DNA of 64,000 nucleotides, taken from the NCBI GenBank assembly GCA_023052935.1, contig CM041298.1:16165371-16229370 (forward strand). Reading direction: 5' to 3'. The stretch's first letter is position 1. Each line of letters opens with the position of its first letter. The stretch comes from Piezodorus guildinii (Eukaryota > Arthropoda > Insecta > Hemiptera > Pentatomidae). The translations under genes were made by a program, and so were the position numbers. Below the pieces are notes generated by a model. It was given only the letters and a program-made list of their open reading frames with translations. It was not told the DNA's origin and ran no database searches. Positions 41,950 to 55,292 of this stretch are shown piece after piece.

Positions 41950-43015
41950 CAAGAAATAACTCATTAATAAGGAAAACTTGTTACATTTGTGAGCCAACGT
42001 TTCGACCTAATATCTAGGTCTTCATAGGAGTTTAGAAGAAAACAGCATAACACAATACAATTAAACGAAAAAATAATAATAAGTTAACATTACAATAATT
42101 AGGCTAAATATAGAAACAAACAGTAAAATATAATTTTATTTTTGGTTGAAAATATTTTAAGATTATGATATATATTTATTTGGCAAATCCCAAAAGAGAT
42201 TAGGTTTTATTACATAATTCACCAGTGTCTGTAAAAAAAATAAAATATTTTTATGATATAAATATACATTTTACAATTTTTTTTTTTTTTTTCAACTTCA
42301 AATATCATACTTGATTTCTTTTTAAATTTGTCTTACATATATATCATATATATTCATTTCACATATAATTTTTCACCGCTTCATTAGCAGAGACGTGCGT
42401 TTACACTCTCTGGGTCAAAAAATATAAATTTTATTTTAAAAACATTTAAAAAAAAGTAATATATCAAATGTATCCATTATTTTAAAAATGTTTTATTTTA
42501 TATAAAAATAGTTTTATCTACTTAACACCTCATACAGGGCTTCCATGCATGACTGAAGATTATAGTAAGAGACTAAGCAAGAAATAAAACAAAATTAATA
42601 ACCATAAGATTAAAAAAAAGTAAGAAACATTTAATAGTTATGTTTAATATTATATTTATTTAAAATTTAAAGCAATATTTACTTTAAAATCGATCATCTT
42701 CGAAAAACATTCAGCCAAAAACACCACCATCATACTTCTTAATTTTATTGTTATTAATTTTAATATATTAGTTCCACATATATTCCTCTAACTATACCAA
42801 ATTTTCATAACTTTTATTTATTGCTTGGTTTTTACTATAATTATTAAATATGTTATACTAAAACTCATCTTATATTGTCGTTTAAACTATATTTTCTACA
42901 TTTGTATGACTGTTTTCTTACTATTTTTTCTCGTTGTAATCTTGGTTTTTCTTAGCTCCGACGAAGACCTAGAATTTAGGCCAAAACGTTGGCACACAAT
43001 TATAGGTTTTCCTTA
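41950..43015. repeat. Penelope-like inverted pair with hammerhead-like motifs
   Basis: The minus-strand motif at 41993-42030 (AAGACCT, loop, AGGTCGAAACGTTGGC) faces a plus-strand motif at 42956-42993 (GAAGACCT, loop, AGGCCAAAACGTTGGC), about 0.93 kb apart. CTGANGA is degraded in both and GAAA is mutated in the second. The DNA between is AT-rich with no recognisable RT. Confidence 0.5.
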
Positions 43016-43129
43016 GTAGTGTGTTATATCTTGATGGCCGCACCCCTATACAACCCCATTACATATCCACAACGGTTAACAAGGAACCTAACATTAAGAG
43101 ATATTATTTTTCGATTGACTTTCGATTTA

Positions 43130-43660
43130 CTATGTAATACTATCCCTAAAAGACAGACGGTTTACTTAAAGGTATGTGATTCATGTCTGAATATAGAACG
43201 CATTCAAGCAGGAGTCCCACAGGACATTGTACTGTGACCATTGCTATTTACTATTTACACTTCAGCTATACCTGAGAACAATCATATTTTTTTTTTACTA
43301 CTTTTACAGATAAAATAGTACTTTCAAAATCCCAACAAAACCTAGTTACTGCGTCGTTAATAATGCAAAACACCTTGATGATATCTCTAGTTGGGCTAAA
43401 GGTGGTCAGTAAAAATTAATGAAACGAAGATTCATTGTCTTCACCCTTAAACGAGATACACGCCCTCAGATTTAATCCCTTCTTCAGAGGGAATAAGATC
43501 TTTGGAGATTCTCGATTACTGACAAAGATTCAGATTGGATAGATAAAAATAAAAAGCTGAGCAAACGATTTGGATTTCTTATCCAGGTTACTCGACAAAC
43601 GCTCAAAATCATCCTTAAATGACAACATTGCTATAACTACAAAGGACTTAAAAATCCTTA
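43130..43660 (+). pseudogene. Heavily decayed Jockey-group RT (LINE-D)
   Basis: In pieces across frames: VYLKVCDSCLNIERIQAGVP, PLLFTIYTSAIPENN, WSVKINETK, LLDKRSKSSLNDN. The order matches RT motifs from GVPQG through the LLDKRS region of LINE-A. Many stops; catalytic YADD not preserved. An older, distinct family. Confidence 0.65.
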
Positions 43661-46600
43661 GACATAAGGGATATAATTATGAAGATTTGCCAAAAATTTC
43701 AATATCCAAAGAATTGAGCCTTTCCGGTCAGAATCTTAACGAAAAGTCGTGTTTGCATCATACTAAGTGACAAATGACTTACTCCACGAAGGCTTGAACT
43801 TTACAGTTTCAGATAATCCATTATATTAAATATTATAACAATAAAAAATATAAAGGTTATAACAACGGACTGACTTACAACATGTAACCATTAGCTCAGA
43901 CACTGAAATCTATCCTAAATCCATACAAATACACAACTTCATAGAACGCGGATTAAGATATTTCTTGATTTTCGATTGGTTTAATATCATATTTCCTAAT
44001 AAGCAATACGTTTATCAATAATGTCTCAGGATTTCTTTATTTTAATAAATGATAAACAGTTTTCAATATTAAAACGTTTAAAAGCTAATTCACATCAAAC
44101 GTTTCGAAGGTTACATTACTCACAAATAAATAATTTTTTTTTATATTATAATAATGTAAAATACCTTGATGTTTCATTTTATGGGTCATCTTTAACATTA
44201 CCGATGAATTACCATTAAAGAAAACATACGTAATAAATAATTAAAATATGTAAACCGTTGAATACCATTATAATGATGTTCAAGGTATAAAAATATCTAT
44301 TTAAATTTTTAAATTCATTAAATGGGATTTTAAGTTGGTTTATATCATCACGAATGAAAAATACATAAATACATTATATATATATATGTAAGGTTTGAGT
44401 ACTGGAATTTAGATGTACCGAATAAATTAAGATATATATTATAACGCGTTTCTAGTTTCAGTAATGAAATTTTAAAATTTCTTGAAAAAGAATTTTCTTT
44501 TGTTCATCAAAATATTTATTTATTCGTTTAATCGCACTGATATATTTTTAAAAAAACCGCTATTTTATACATTGTTTAGTGTTTCTTTTATTTATTTTTT
44601 AATTTAGATGTGTATTAATTTATTTACCCATAAAATGTTTAAATATCCAACAATGTCTAAGACGAACATCTATTGTTTTTCCCAGCCAGAAAAATACTGA
44701 AGCCACATTTTAAATTTTTTTTTTATATTAAACTTAAAATTATTAAGTACTAACTTATTTTTAAAATAAAAATAAAATGAAAATGATGTATACGATTTGA
44801 GAGATTTTAATGGACTTAAAATACAACTTGTATATTTTGGTTGTTGCTTCATTTAAAGGTCAAACATGCATATAATTTATTTTGTGTATACCTCTTGACT
44901 TCTCTTTAAATATTGGCCTACTGAATTGATGTAATATTGTTTTAACGTAAAATATGATTAAGAATAGAACATCACCATGAGAACGAAGTTTCATATGAAA
45001 CAGCAAAAAATGATTTTTTGAAAACCCATGAATTGACTTGAAATTAGTGTTACATTAATTTTCGAAAAATTGTGTGTTGTTGCTAAGCTGTTGTACAATT
45101 AATGACTCTCTGTGTACGACGGTGAATTATATTTTCAAAAAATTGTTCTGACTATATAATAGTTATTCTTGCTTTATTGAAAAATTTAAATTTTATTGAT
45201 GTTTGATATAAAAATTTTATTTGTATAGATCTCGTAAGGTGGAAGGGCAAAAGCTTAATAACCAAAGAAATAGTTAGCTTTTATGTATTTTTTTAATTTT
45301 ATTTTAATGTAATTCATATTAATAAAATTATCAAATAAGAATATATTTTTTTGACTTTTCGTTAATTTAAAAATATTTTTTAAATGTTTATACAAGTCAG
45401 GAAAACTTATACATACTTGAAAATATTAATTTGTTCTGAATAAATTGCATGATACTGTTTAAATATGTAACCTTTGAGAATTGTATTTTATTTTATAAAT
45501 TTGTTGTTATTATTATTATTATGTATTTATGTTTTTAACTGTATTATTATTCATTTTATATCTTAAGTTAGTCATTTGATTCAATCTGAGTCTCAGGCGG
45601 TCAGGATTAAGTTTATGGTACTTCTTAAAACATTTAAAAAATATTTTATTTAATTTTCCCATGGTAAAGATAAAACTATACTAAATCTTAATCAAATCTT
45701 ATCAAATACTGGTACATTTGGTTGTAAAATAACTTTGTAGTCATTTTAAATATTTCAATTTAATCCTTTTTCTATTTATAAAAACATTTTCACATGGTCA
45801 ATAATGTTTATATATTTTTAAAAAAGGATTAGTTAAGGTGATTTTATGCATCAGTTTCAACCGAGATCCCTTATCATTAAGTTGTATTTTGCTTGCTCAA
45901 AATGCAAGAGAAAAAAAATTAATTTTCATTTCATTTAAGCATTAAATCTTTTTTATTTCCGAAAAGGAAAATCCAGTGCACAGAAGATTAACAAACATTT
46001 GCGTTTATATGACGATGATGTCTATTAAAATATTTACGAGAAACTGAAGTTTTTATTTAAATCACCAGTAAAAAAACTATAAATTTATTTTTCAACTCAA
46101 TATTAATTTTTTCGATTTTTCTATTTCTGTATTTATTTATTTATTTATGTTTGTAAACCTTAGTTGCTGTAGTAAAATTACACACTAACAATAAGTTTAA
46201 ATGCTGGAATATACAAAACATTTAAATTTTAAAATTTTTTAAATGCTAACCAAAATAGAAGTTTTTGTTAATTTTTCATTCACAAAGTGGTTTCGCTCTT
46301 CTGCTGTTAATGTAATTAAAAAAAAAAAATTATTATTATAAACGAAAACTAGAAACTGGATTTTTTCTGTTTAATGATATTTTAAATTACATCGCTCACA
46401 ATATTAGAATAACTTATCCAATCTCCAATTTGTGATCTTGATCAAAACAAACATATTAAATATATAAGTACAGATAAGTTCTTACATTATTCTGTATACG
46501 CAAAGGTTTTTCATAGCATGTTTACAGATGATAAAATTGTAGTTGATCACTACAATTTTTTTTTTACACATGCACAAGATTTTTTTTCCGAAGGTTACCA

Positions 46601-47238
46601 ATTTGTTGTAAATATAGTTAGATGTTGTTGTTTATCTGTAAATATATGGATATTTTAGCTTCCTGAGACCAGAAAAGATTGAAGATGTATGTTTAAAAAA
46701 AAAATGTTATATATAAATATATATATATATATATGTGACTTAAACGAATTCGATTCGTTCCATTCCAGTGACATAATGTCTATGTGTGTATATTATAAGT
46801 GCATATGCCCTTAATTGTCTATATGTAAATAAGTGTTTTATGATGTACCTCTTAGAAAAATATATTGAAACATTAAATCCAAAAGATGTTACGTTTTTAA
46901 TTTTGTTTTCCTTCCAAACTAACACAATTTGAAACAAAATTACATAAAATGTATCTTACAGTAATATATGTTTAATTCGTTTGTGTACATACCGCTTTGT
47001 ACTATTTTTGGTATATGTTTCATTATTTCTTATAGACAATTTTGTTAATTATACATCGAAAAAAAAAATGTTTACTAAGCTTGTTTATGTAATCTTAATA
47101 ATAGGTACCTCAATTCTGAATGCATGGTTTGATTCTTTTATGTATGGATGATTTCGATAGATTCTTATAGATTTTTTGGAGCGTTCGTAATTTTTATAGT
47201 TTGCTAAATATTGGTCATGCATAAGTAGACTAAAAAAA
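43661..47238. other. 3.6 kb unassigned AT-rich DNA
   Basis: Very AT-rich and the only long part of the window with none of the abundant repeats. No frame over 66 codons. (TA)n at 46718-46735 and T/A homopolymers only. Probably intergenic, downstream of the RUNX gene. Confidence 0.5.
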
Positions 47239-48124
47239 TCTGGTGCGGCAACACCCACTTTCACTTACCTCCATTTTTAAAATCAATGAAACAATTTTCA
47301 AATACAGTTAGAGATAAAAATACGTAAAATTATTAAGGAATTAATCAAATTGAATTTATATAGAAACATGTGTTTTATTAAAAAATCTATTATATTATTA
47401 TCTAAAATAATCAGTTAGTTTTATGTTCATTTCGTCACTCTCAGATAACTTTTAAAAGCTTGTGTATGAGATGATATTTTTTCTAAAATCTTTAGCTTTC
47501 CAACGGTATATCATACATGTATATTACTGCTCTTATATTCAAAAACGAAAAATTGCATTAAAAAAGTATTTTTTCTGTTTTCTCCTTTAGTTGGGTATCG
47601 AATTTATTAAATGTATATATTTACCTGTTTTTCATCAGCGTTAACAAGATAATCTAGTTATTATTATTGAAGCTACAAAATTAAAGGTACTTTAGGGGAA
47701 GATAATTTAAAATATCGGCATTTAAGCCCTGTCAGACCATTTTTATCCAAATAAAACCTACATGATATTAAAGACCATTAAATTTTACATCGATATAGCG
47801 AGTTTAATCAAAATCGTCGGAACCGTTTTTGAGAAAATCGAAAAAAGGTGCAAAATGCATGGTATAAAGTGCCTCTTCTGGTAGGCTCATTTTGATGAAA
47901 AAAGTTTTGTCACGTCTCGGGCGTATAGTTGTCTTAAATATGAAATTTCAGTTTCTTAGGACTTACCGTTTCCGCCCGGGAGTTACCACACACACACAGA
48001 CCTTTTTGCGGGACTTGGTTATTTGGACTCAGGGGACCCTAAAACGTGTATTTCTGTTGAAAACTGGAATTCGAAAATTTTCACGATCGCAATACTTCCC
48101 TTACTATTTATAGTAAGTGAAAGT
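47239..48124 (-). mobile_element. Family S repeat, full length
   Basis: 886 bp, reverse: TCTGGTGCGGCAACACCCAC to ACTATTTATAGTAAGTGAAAGT. A-runs on both sides; no clear duplication. Very similar to 53571-54446. Confidence 0.85.
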
Positions 48125-49080
48125 AAAAAAGAAATTGTACAAAATGAAATAACGAACATAAATGCGTTAGTTTCAAAATAGCCCACAATCATAATATTAA
48201 CTAATGTTTGGAAAAAACTTTCCAATCAATTAATTTATTTGTTTCTCGCAATGTTTAACTGGTCGCCATAAACAGATTATAGACAATCGTAGCAAGCCTA
48301 ACGGAGTACAGTGTGGTAGAAGATTATTCAATTTCAGTCAATGCACGACCCACTTGATTGCAACTGCATCAATAGCGGTTTCTAATTTCCTGCAATATGC
48401 GCCCCCCCTCCCAATTGCCATTTGCTAGATTGCAATAGTCGCATCACCTGCTGCAACGAAATCTCATCTCTACCAATCAGTGTAGATCGCTGTATTCAGT
48501 GCTCTGCACTAGTGTCCGATAATACTCCCAACTGTAGTAAATGTTAACTTCCTTGATTATTATAATTAGTAAGGTTTCTCAGTTATTCATAAAATCTGAC
48601 CTAATCGAAAAAAAAATAACTCTTAAACATCTTCCTAAGGTTTTTCTAACTCTTAGTTTCACTTACCAGCATATGAAATATACAGTGTTCCATAAATATC
48701 TAATGATATTTTGTGGGCAGAAACTAGACCTCAAGTAGAAAAAAAATATTCTTTATGACTCATAATCCGTTTTGTTGTGATCTCTCTCCTTCAGCCCTGA
48801 AGATGGCCTGAAATTTAGGCCGAAACATTGGCACAGACAAATTAAGATTTATACTTTCCTAGGAGTTTTAATGACTACACCTGGAATTAACTTCTCCCCA
48901 TATATTCACACAGTCAACCATTCCCACATCATTATAGTATGATTTTCTTTCCTAACTATTGAAAACCGGACTTAGAGTCATAATTTTTTTTTTCCACTTC
49001 AAGTTTAGTACCTATTCCTACAATATGATAAGATATTTATGAGACACTTTATATTTCATGTGTTGGTATGTGAAAGTAAG
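48125..49080. other. Unassigned stretch
   Basis: 48290-48540 is non-repetitive and GC-moderate. The hammerhead-like motif at 48794-48832 lies here. S-like ends appear at 48658-48685 and 49052-49080 without an S body between them. Confidence 0.45.
48794..48832 (+). ncRNA. Hammerhead-ribozyme-like motif, best-preserved single copy
   Basis: CCCTGAAGATGGCCTGAAAT then TTAGGCCGAAACATTGGC: CUGAAGA, a 4-bp GGCC/GGCC stem II and GAAAC are all present. This is the minimal layout described for Penelope-like elements. The surrounding element is not recognisable. Confidence 0.5.
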
Positions 49081-49082
49081 AA

Positions 49083-50190
49083 TTTTTTTTTTTTTTTCAA
49101 AAACAGCTCTTTATTGAGTAATATTACAATAAGTCCAATTTAGGACATTTTTAATAGTGATAAAGTACTACATTAACACGTTATATACAAAGCAATAAAT
49201 TTATGTAATAATAATACACTATACATATATACAAAACAAAATCAATAAAAATATTATACAAAACAAAATCAATAAAAATATATACAAAAGTCACTCATAC
49301 CTATATACAATCCTCAAGCATACAGCACGTGAGTGGAGAATCTAGCCAATGCTATAACTCCAATATACATGTTACAAGAGATCTCGAGGCCACTGCCGTT
49401 TCAACCTTCTAGGGGGGTGGTAAGGATGTGTGGAGCTGGATAAGGATTGAGCTAGGGGATTAGGGTGATGGATAAGGTTCTGATTTAATTTAGAGAATTT
49501 TGATGGGATAAGGTCTAAAATAAATGGAATATTTAGTTCGCGGTGTAAGGTAAGGTTAGTGACATAATAAGGAGCATTGACTATCGTTCTGAGGACTTTG
49601 GATTGGAAGGATTGAATGCGTTTGATGTTAGAAAATTTGGCGGTCTCCCACAGTCCGTAGGTCCAGATAGGTTTCAGTACTGTCTTATATATTAGCAGTT
49701 TGTTTTCTATAGATAGTTTAGAATTTTGTTTTCAGTAGTCTGTATAATTGGCCAAATCGTAAAAAAGTTCTTGTTGTTTAAGTCTAGTATGTGGGTTCCA
49801 AGTTAGTCTTTTGTCTAGAAGGAACCCGGACTATGTCAGAGAAAGGAAGCGGAACGGAGTTAAAGAGAACTGGAGGGCAGGATTGTCTTCGAAGGGTAAA
49901 GGTGACATGTTTGCATTCAGATTGATTGATTTTGATTCTCTACTTGTTACACCAATCTTCAATTTGAGAAAGTTGCGTTTGGAGGCCTATGGATGCGATT
50001 TCGGGATATAAGTGAGAGGACAGGATGGCTGTGTCATCAGCGTACGTTGCTAGGAAGATATTAGGGCCAAAAGGAATATCAGCGGTGTATATATTGTAGA
50101 GGATAGGACCAAGGACGCTGTCTTGAGGAACACCGGAGAAAGTAAGAATCAGAAAAACCTTAGGAAGATGTGAAAGAACTTTTGTGGATT
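49083..50190 (-). mobile_element. Jockey-type LINE-B, 5'-truncated
   Basis: Minus strand: TFSGVPQDSVLGPILYNIYT, YADDTAILS (catalytic box intact), WCNK-stop-RIKINQSE, HVTFTLRRQSCPPVLFNSVP, then frameshifts. The end carries a PP..KVETAVAS remnant of the PPRRLKRQWPRDLL tail. 3' UTR and poly(A) (T-run at 49083-49097). Closest to the 36 and 14016 copies but longer and older. The target duplication could not be fixed. Confidence 0.8.
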
Positions 50191-50422
50191 AGTTCAGATT
50201 CTATGAATATACTTAGTGTTATGGCACTCTGGGACAACCTTTCCTTAAATTACCAACGCTGGAAAAATCTGGTTGTTTTTAAAAATTAAAAAAAAATTTG
50301 GATAGAATTTCAAATTATTCCGAACGTTCTTTTGAAACCTGATTTATTGATGAATTCATTGTTAAACATAATAGAATTAATTTTAGAAAAAAAGGAAAGA
50401 AACACAATTCCAAATATATAAC

Positions 50423-53400
50423 TAGTGATGGGCAAATACTCAAAAAATTTGAGTACTGCTTACTGTAATCAAATGATGCTCACTGCTGATTACAAAATCT
50501 ACTCAGCTTTCCTCCTGATTACTTTCTATTTTCCTCTGTAATAAAAATTTTCGTACTTTTGAGTACTTGATTACTTTTTTTGTATGACGTGGCCAGAATA
50601 GAGTATATTAAATACATCTATTAAGTTAATTTATATTAATAATTTCTTTAAGCCATCTTTTTTTTCATATTGTCGATTATTTTAAACTTTTCGTTAAAAA
50701 ATTGATAAGGGTAATTCATTATTATTAAGATGGTGGGTTTATAGATTATTGTAAACCCTTCAGATAAAATCGAAATCGGGGCCTATTATTATGTTTTTTT
50801 ACACTTGGAATTTCATTTTAACTTTTTCGTATTTACTGGACATTAGGCTCAGTAGCTGGGTTACCAATGGTTCGTTACCGATTATGATATTAATTTTAAT
50901 CGCGCTCGCACAAGAATAGGTTTATTTTAATTTTTTCGTATTTAATGGATACAACGCTAAGTAGCCGCGTTCCCAAAGGTTCATTACCGATTATACTATT
51001 AATTGTAATCGTTCTCGCTCAAATATGGATTTATTGTAACTGTTTAGTATTTATTGGATACAAGGCTAAGTAGCTACGTTCCCAAAGGTTCGGTACCGAT
51101 TATACCATTAATTTTAATCGCGCTCGCTCAAATATGGGTTTATTATAACTTTTTCGTAATTTAATGGATACAAGGCTAAGTAGTTGCGTTCCCAAAGGTT
51201 CATTACCGATTGTACTATTAATTTTAATCGCGCTCGCTCAAATATGGGTTTATTATAACTTTTTCGTAATTTAATGGATACAAGGCTAAGTAGTTGCGTT
51301 CCCAAAGGTTCATTACCGATTATACTATTAATTTTAATCGCGCTCGCTCAAATATGGGTTTATTATAACTTTTTAGTATTTATTGGATACAAGGCTAAGT
51401 AGCTGCGTTCCCAAAGGTTCGTTACCGATTATACCATTAATTTTAATCGCGCTCGCTCAAATATGGGTTTATTATAACTTTTTCGTATTTATCTAATACT
51501 AGACTAAATAGCTGCGTTACCAACGGTTCTTATAATTATCAAACTTAATTTTAACATTTCTCCTTCCAGAATAGATTGATTTTAGTACTAATTTCAGTAT
51601 TTTGTTTTCGGTTTGGATGATAAACGTTTTATTAGTTTTAAGTGCGTTCGGATAAAAATTGATTTGTTTTAACTTCTTCGTGTTTCTTTTCTAAGCTAAT
51701 TTTTGTATTGGGTTTTGGGGGGTTTAGTTAGTGAATGTGTTAATGTTTTTTTAGTCAGTTGGTCTAATGAATGTTTATTTCGTGTTTTTTGTAATTTTTG
51801 ATCTATTGGGTTACCGCTAATCCTTTTCATCAGGATAGCAATTTATCTATTTGGTTAATATTTTGGAGTTTGATGAAAATCAGCTGAACAGAACGATTAT
51901 ATACGCCTATTTTTATTTGATGAAAAAAATTCAAACAAAATCTACTCTAAAGCAACCAATTGAAATAATTAATACCATTTACAAAATCCTTTAAAAAGTA
52001 AATATATTTTCAAGTATATAAATAATACGAACATGTTAAAATAAACCTCTGCATGAGTTAGCGCAATTAAAATTAAAAGTATAATCTGAAACGAGCCCTT
52101 GGTTACACAGCGACTGAACCTAATAGCGAATAAATACGAAAAAGTTGTAATAAACCCATATTCGAGCGGGCACACGAATAATTAATAGAATGGTCGGGTT
52201 AGAATCTCCCATAAGGCAGCAGCTGAGCCTAACAGCGAATAAATACGAAAAAGTTATAATAAACCCATATTTGAGCGAGCACGATTAAAATTAATAGTAT
52301 AATCGGTAACGAACCTTAAGGAACGCAGCTACTGAGCCTAGTATCCAATAAATACGAAAAAGTTATAATAAACCCATATCTGAGCGAGCGCGATTAAAAT
52401 TAATGGTATAATCGGCACCGAACCTTTGGGAACGCAGCTATTTAGCCTTGTATCCAATAAATACGAAAAAGTTGTAATAAACCCATATTTGAGGGAGCGC
52501 GATTAAAATTAATGTTATAATCGGTAACGAACCTTTGGGAACGCAGCTAGTTAGCCTTGTATCCAATAAATACGAAAAAGTTATAATAAACTCATATTCG
52601 AGCGAGCGCGATTAAAATTAGTGGTATGGTCGGTAACGAACCTTTGGGAACGCAGCTACTTAGCCTTGTATCCAATAAATACGAAAAAGTTATAATAAAC
52701 CCATATTTGAGCGAGCGCGATTAAAATTAATGGTATAATCGGTACCGAACCTTTGGGAACGTAGCTACTTAGCCTTGTATCCAATAAATACGAAAAAGTT
52801 ATAATAAACCCATATTTGAGCGAGCGCGATTAAAATTAATGGTATAATCGGTACCGAACCTTTGGGTACGTAGCTACTTAGTCTTTTATCCAATAAATAC
52901 TTAACAGTTACAATAAACCCATATTTGAGCGAGCACGATTACAATTAGTAGTATAATCGGTAATGAACCTTTGGGAACGCAGCTACTTAGCGTTGTATCC
53001 ATTAAATACGAAAAAATTAAAATAAACCTATTCTTGAGCGAGCGCGATTAAAATTAATATCATAATCGGTAACGAACCATTGGTAACCCAGCTACTGAGC
53101 CTAATATCCAGTAAATACGAAAAAGTTAAAATGAAATTCCAAGTGTAAAAAAACATAATAATAGGCCCCAATATCGATTTTATCTGAAGAGTTTACAATA
53201 ATCTATAAACCCACCATCTTAATAATAATAAATTACCCTTATCAATTTTTTAACGAAAAGTTTAAAATAATCGACAATATGAAAAAAAAGATGGCTTAAA
53301 GAAATTATTAATATAAATTAACTTAATAGATGTATGTAATATACTCTATTCTGGCCACCTCATATAAAAAAGTAATCAAGTACTCAAAAGTACGAAAATT

Positions 53401-53523
53401 TTGATTACAGAGGAAAATAAAAAGTAATCAGGAGGAAAGCTGAGTAGATTTTGTAATCAGCAGCGAGCATCATTTGATTACAGTAATCAGTACTCAAATT
53501 TTTTGAGTATTTGCCCATCACTA
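50423..53523. mobile_element. hAT-type fold-back element, 3.1 kb, 8-bp TSD
   Basis: Termini TAGTGATGGGCAAATACTC and its mirror are followed by ~410-bp unique inverted arms (50423-50835 and 53110-53523). Next come arrays of a ~110-bp unit (ATACAAGGCTAAGTAGC, TTCCCAAAGGTTCGTTACCG, TTTTAATCGCGCTCGCTCAA, ATATGGGTTTATTATAAC). The left arm has about 7 units (50836-51540), and the right arm about 9 inverted units (52100-53110). The centre 51545-52090 is single-copy. The duplication TATATAAC is exact at 50415-50422 and 53524-53531. Eight-base duplications and the TAGTG(A)TGGGCAA-type terminus fit hAT elements. No transposase is present, so it is non-autonomous. A 63-codon frame in the units is non-coding repeat. 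Confidence 0.93.
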
Positions 53524-53570
53524 TATATAACTATAAATAATGACAAAAATTATAATTCTAATTTAAAAAA

Positions 53571-54446
53571 TCTGGTGCGGACAACACACGACTTTCACTT
53601 ACCTAGATTTTTAAAATCAATGAAAGAATTTTCAAATACAGTTAGAGTTAAAAATCGTGAAACTATTAAAGAATTAATTAAATTTAATTTATATAGAAAC
53701 ACGTGTTTTATTATAAAATCTCTTATTTTATTATCTAAAATAATCATTTAGTTTTATGTTCATTTTATCACTCTCTATTAACTTTTAAAAGCTTGTGTAT
53801 GAAATAATATTTTTTCTAAAATCTTTAGCTTTCCAACGGTATATCATACATGTATATTACTGCTCTTATGTTCAAAAACGAAAAATTGCATTAAAAAAAT
53901 ATTTTTTTTGTTTTCTCCTTTAGTTGGGTATCGAATTTATTCAATTTATATATTTACCAGTTTTTCATCAGCGTTAAAAAGATAATCTAGTTATTATTAT
54001 TGAATCTACAAAATTAAAATATCGGCATTTAAGCCCTGTCAGACCATTTTTATCCAAATAAAACCTACATGATATTAAAGCCCATTAAATTTTACATCGA
54101 TATAGCGAGTTTAATCAAAATCGTCGGAACCGTTTTCGAGAAAATCGAAAAAAGGAGCAAAATGCATAATATAAAGTGCCTCTTCTGGTAAGCTCATTTT
54201 GATGAAAAAAGTTTTGCCACGTCTCGGGCGTATAGTTGTCTTAAATATGAAATTTCAGTTTCATAGGACTTACCGTTTCCGCCTGAGAGTTTCCACACAC
54301 ACACACACACACACACACAGAACTTTTTGCGGGACTTGGTTATTTGGACTCAGGGGACCCTAAAACGTGTATTTCCGTTGAAAACTGGAATTCGAAAATT
54401 TTCACGATCGCAATACTTCCCCTTACTATATATAGTAAGTGAAAGT
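53571..54446 (-). mobile_element. Family S repeat, full length
   Basis: 876 bp, reverse: TCTGGTGCGGACAACACACG to ACTATATATAGTAAGTGAAAGT, with a (CA)n tract at 54295-54319. Just 40 bp from the hAT element's duplication. Confidence 0.85.
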
Positions 54447-55279
54447 AAAAATATTAACCCAAAATTAGCACTAATTTTATATTACAAGGGAAAAAAACAA
54501 GTTAAATCCTAGTCATAATTCCAAATTTGGAAAATAAACCATAATTCTATATTTACAAAAAAAAAAATGGAATTAAATTTCAATTATTTAAAATCTATAT
54601 GAGAAAATAAATGAAAGAAAATTACGTTAATAATTAAATTAAATTATATTTTTTAATAATATTTAATATTAAGACAGAGGTACATTTAATATTTACAGTT
54701 AATAAATATATGTAGTCATTTTTAGTGAGCTCGTTATGAGTTATATTTGAATTAATTGCGCAAGTAAAAGAAAAATAAAAATGTCCAAAATACCCTGGGT
54801 AGTAATCGAAGTGTAGAAACTGATGCTGGTGTTGTCTTGACAATTCGTCCAGTATTAGGCGGTCCACTTCAAGATTGTTATTAGAAGATGGTCAACAGGG
54901 TTCCGTCTTGGTCCGTAAACGTTTACAGGCAACTTGGAGCCGAATTCCAATCTGTAGAAGGTGGTTTTGTGTCGTCTTGTTGATGAATAAGAAGAATTGT
55001 GAGAAAAAAACGACCTCCCAATGACCGATAACCGACAGTATAATCGGAAATTTAACCGAAATCAATAGGATGAAAAAAAAAGTACGGACTCACAAACTAC
55101 CTGTGTAACCGAGGACGATGTAAACGAGACCTCTTTATATTTACAGTGATAGCATTAAAAAAACAAGAAAACAATTAAAAAGGGCTAACCAAAAAAAACA
55201 TTATGTGTTTAAACAACGTTATTTGTTTTGTTTTTAAATTAATGAATTATTTTCTGCAAACTAATTTCAAATTAATAAT
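54447..55279. other. Unassigned stretch
   Basis: AT-rich apart from 54780-55050. No repeat end or coding signal recognised. Confidence 0.45.
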
Positions 55280-55292
55280 ACAAAATATAATT

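Noticed and set aside
49068..50180. ATGTGAAAG as a target duplication for the LINE at 49083
   Set aside because: The left copy is not adjacent to the poly(T) end and the match is short, so I leave the duplication undefined.
50423..53523. Centromeric or satellite array
   Set aside because: The ~110-bp units lie in two inverted arms within a bounded element with a perfect 8-bp duplication.
54327..54512. Recurring ~60-70 codon frames containing RFRPGVTTHT-like or DLVIWTQGTLKRVFPLKTG peptides (6161, 15753, 25504, 35764, 47892, 54327)
   Set aside because: They recur because family S DNA recurs. Indels and stops differ between copies with no sign of protein-level constraint.
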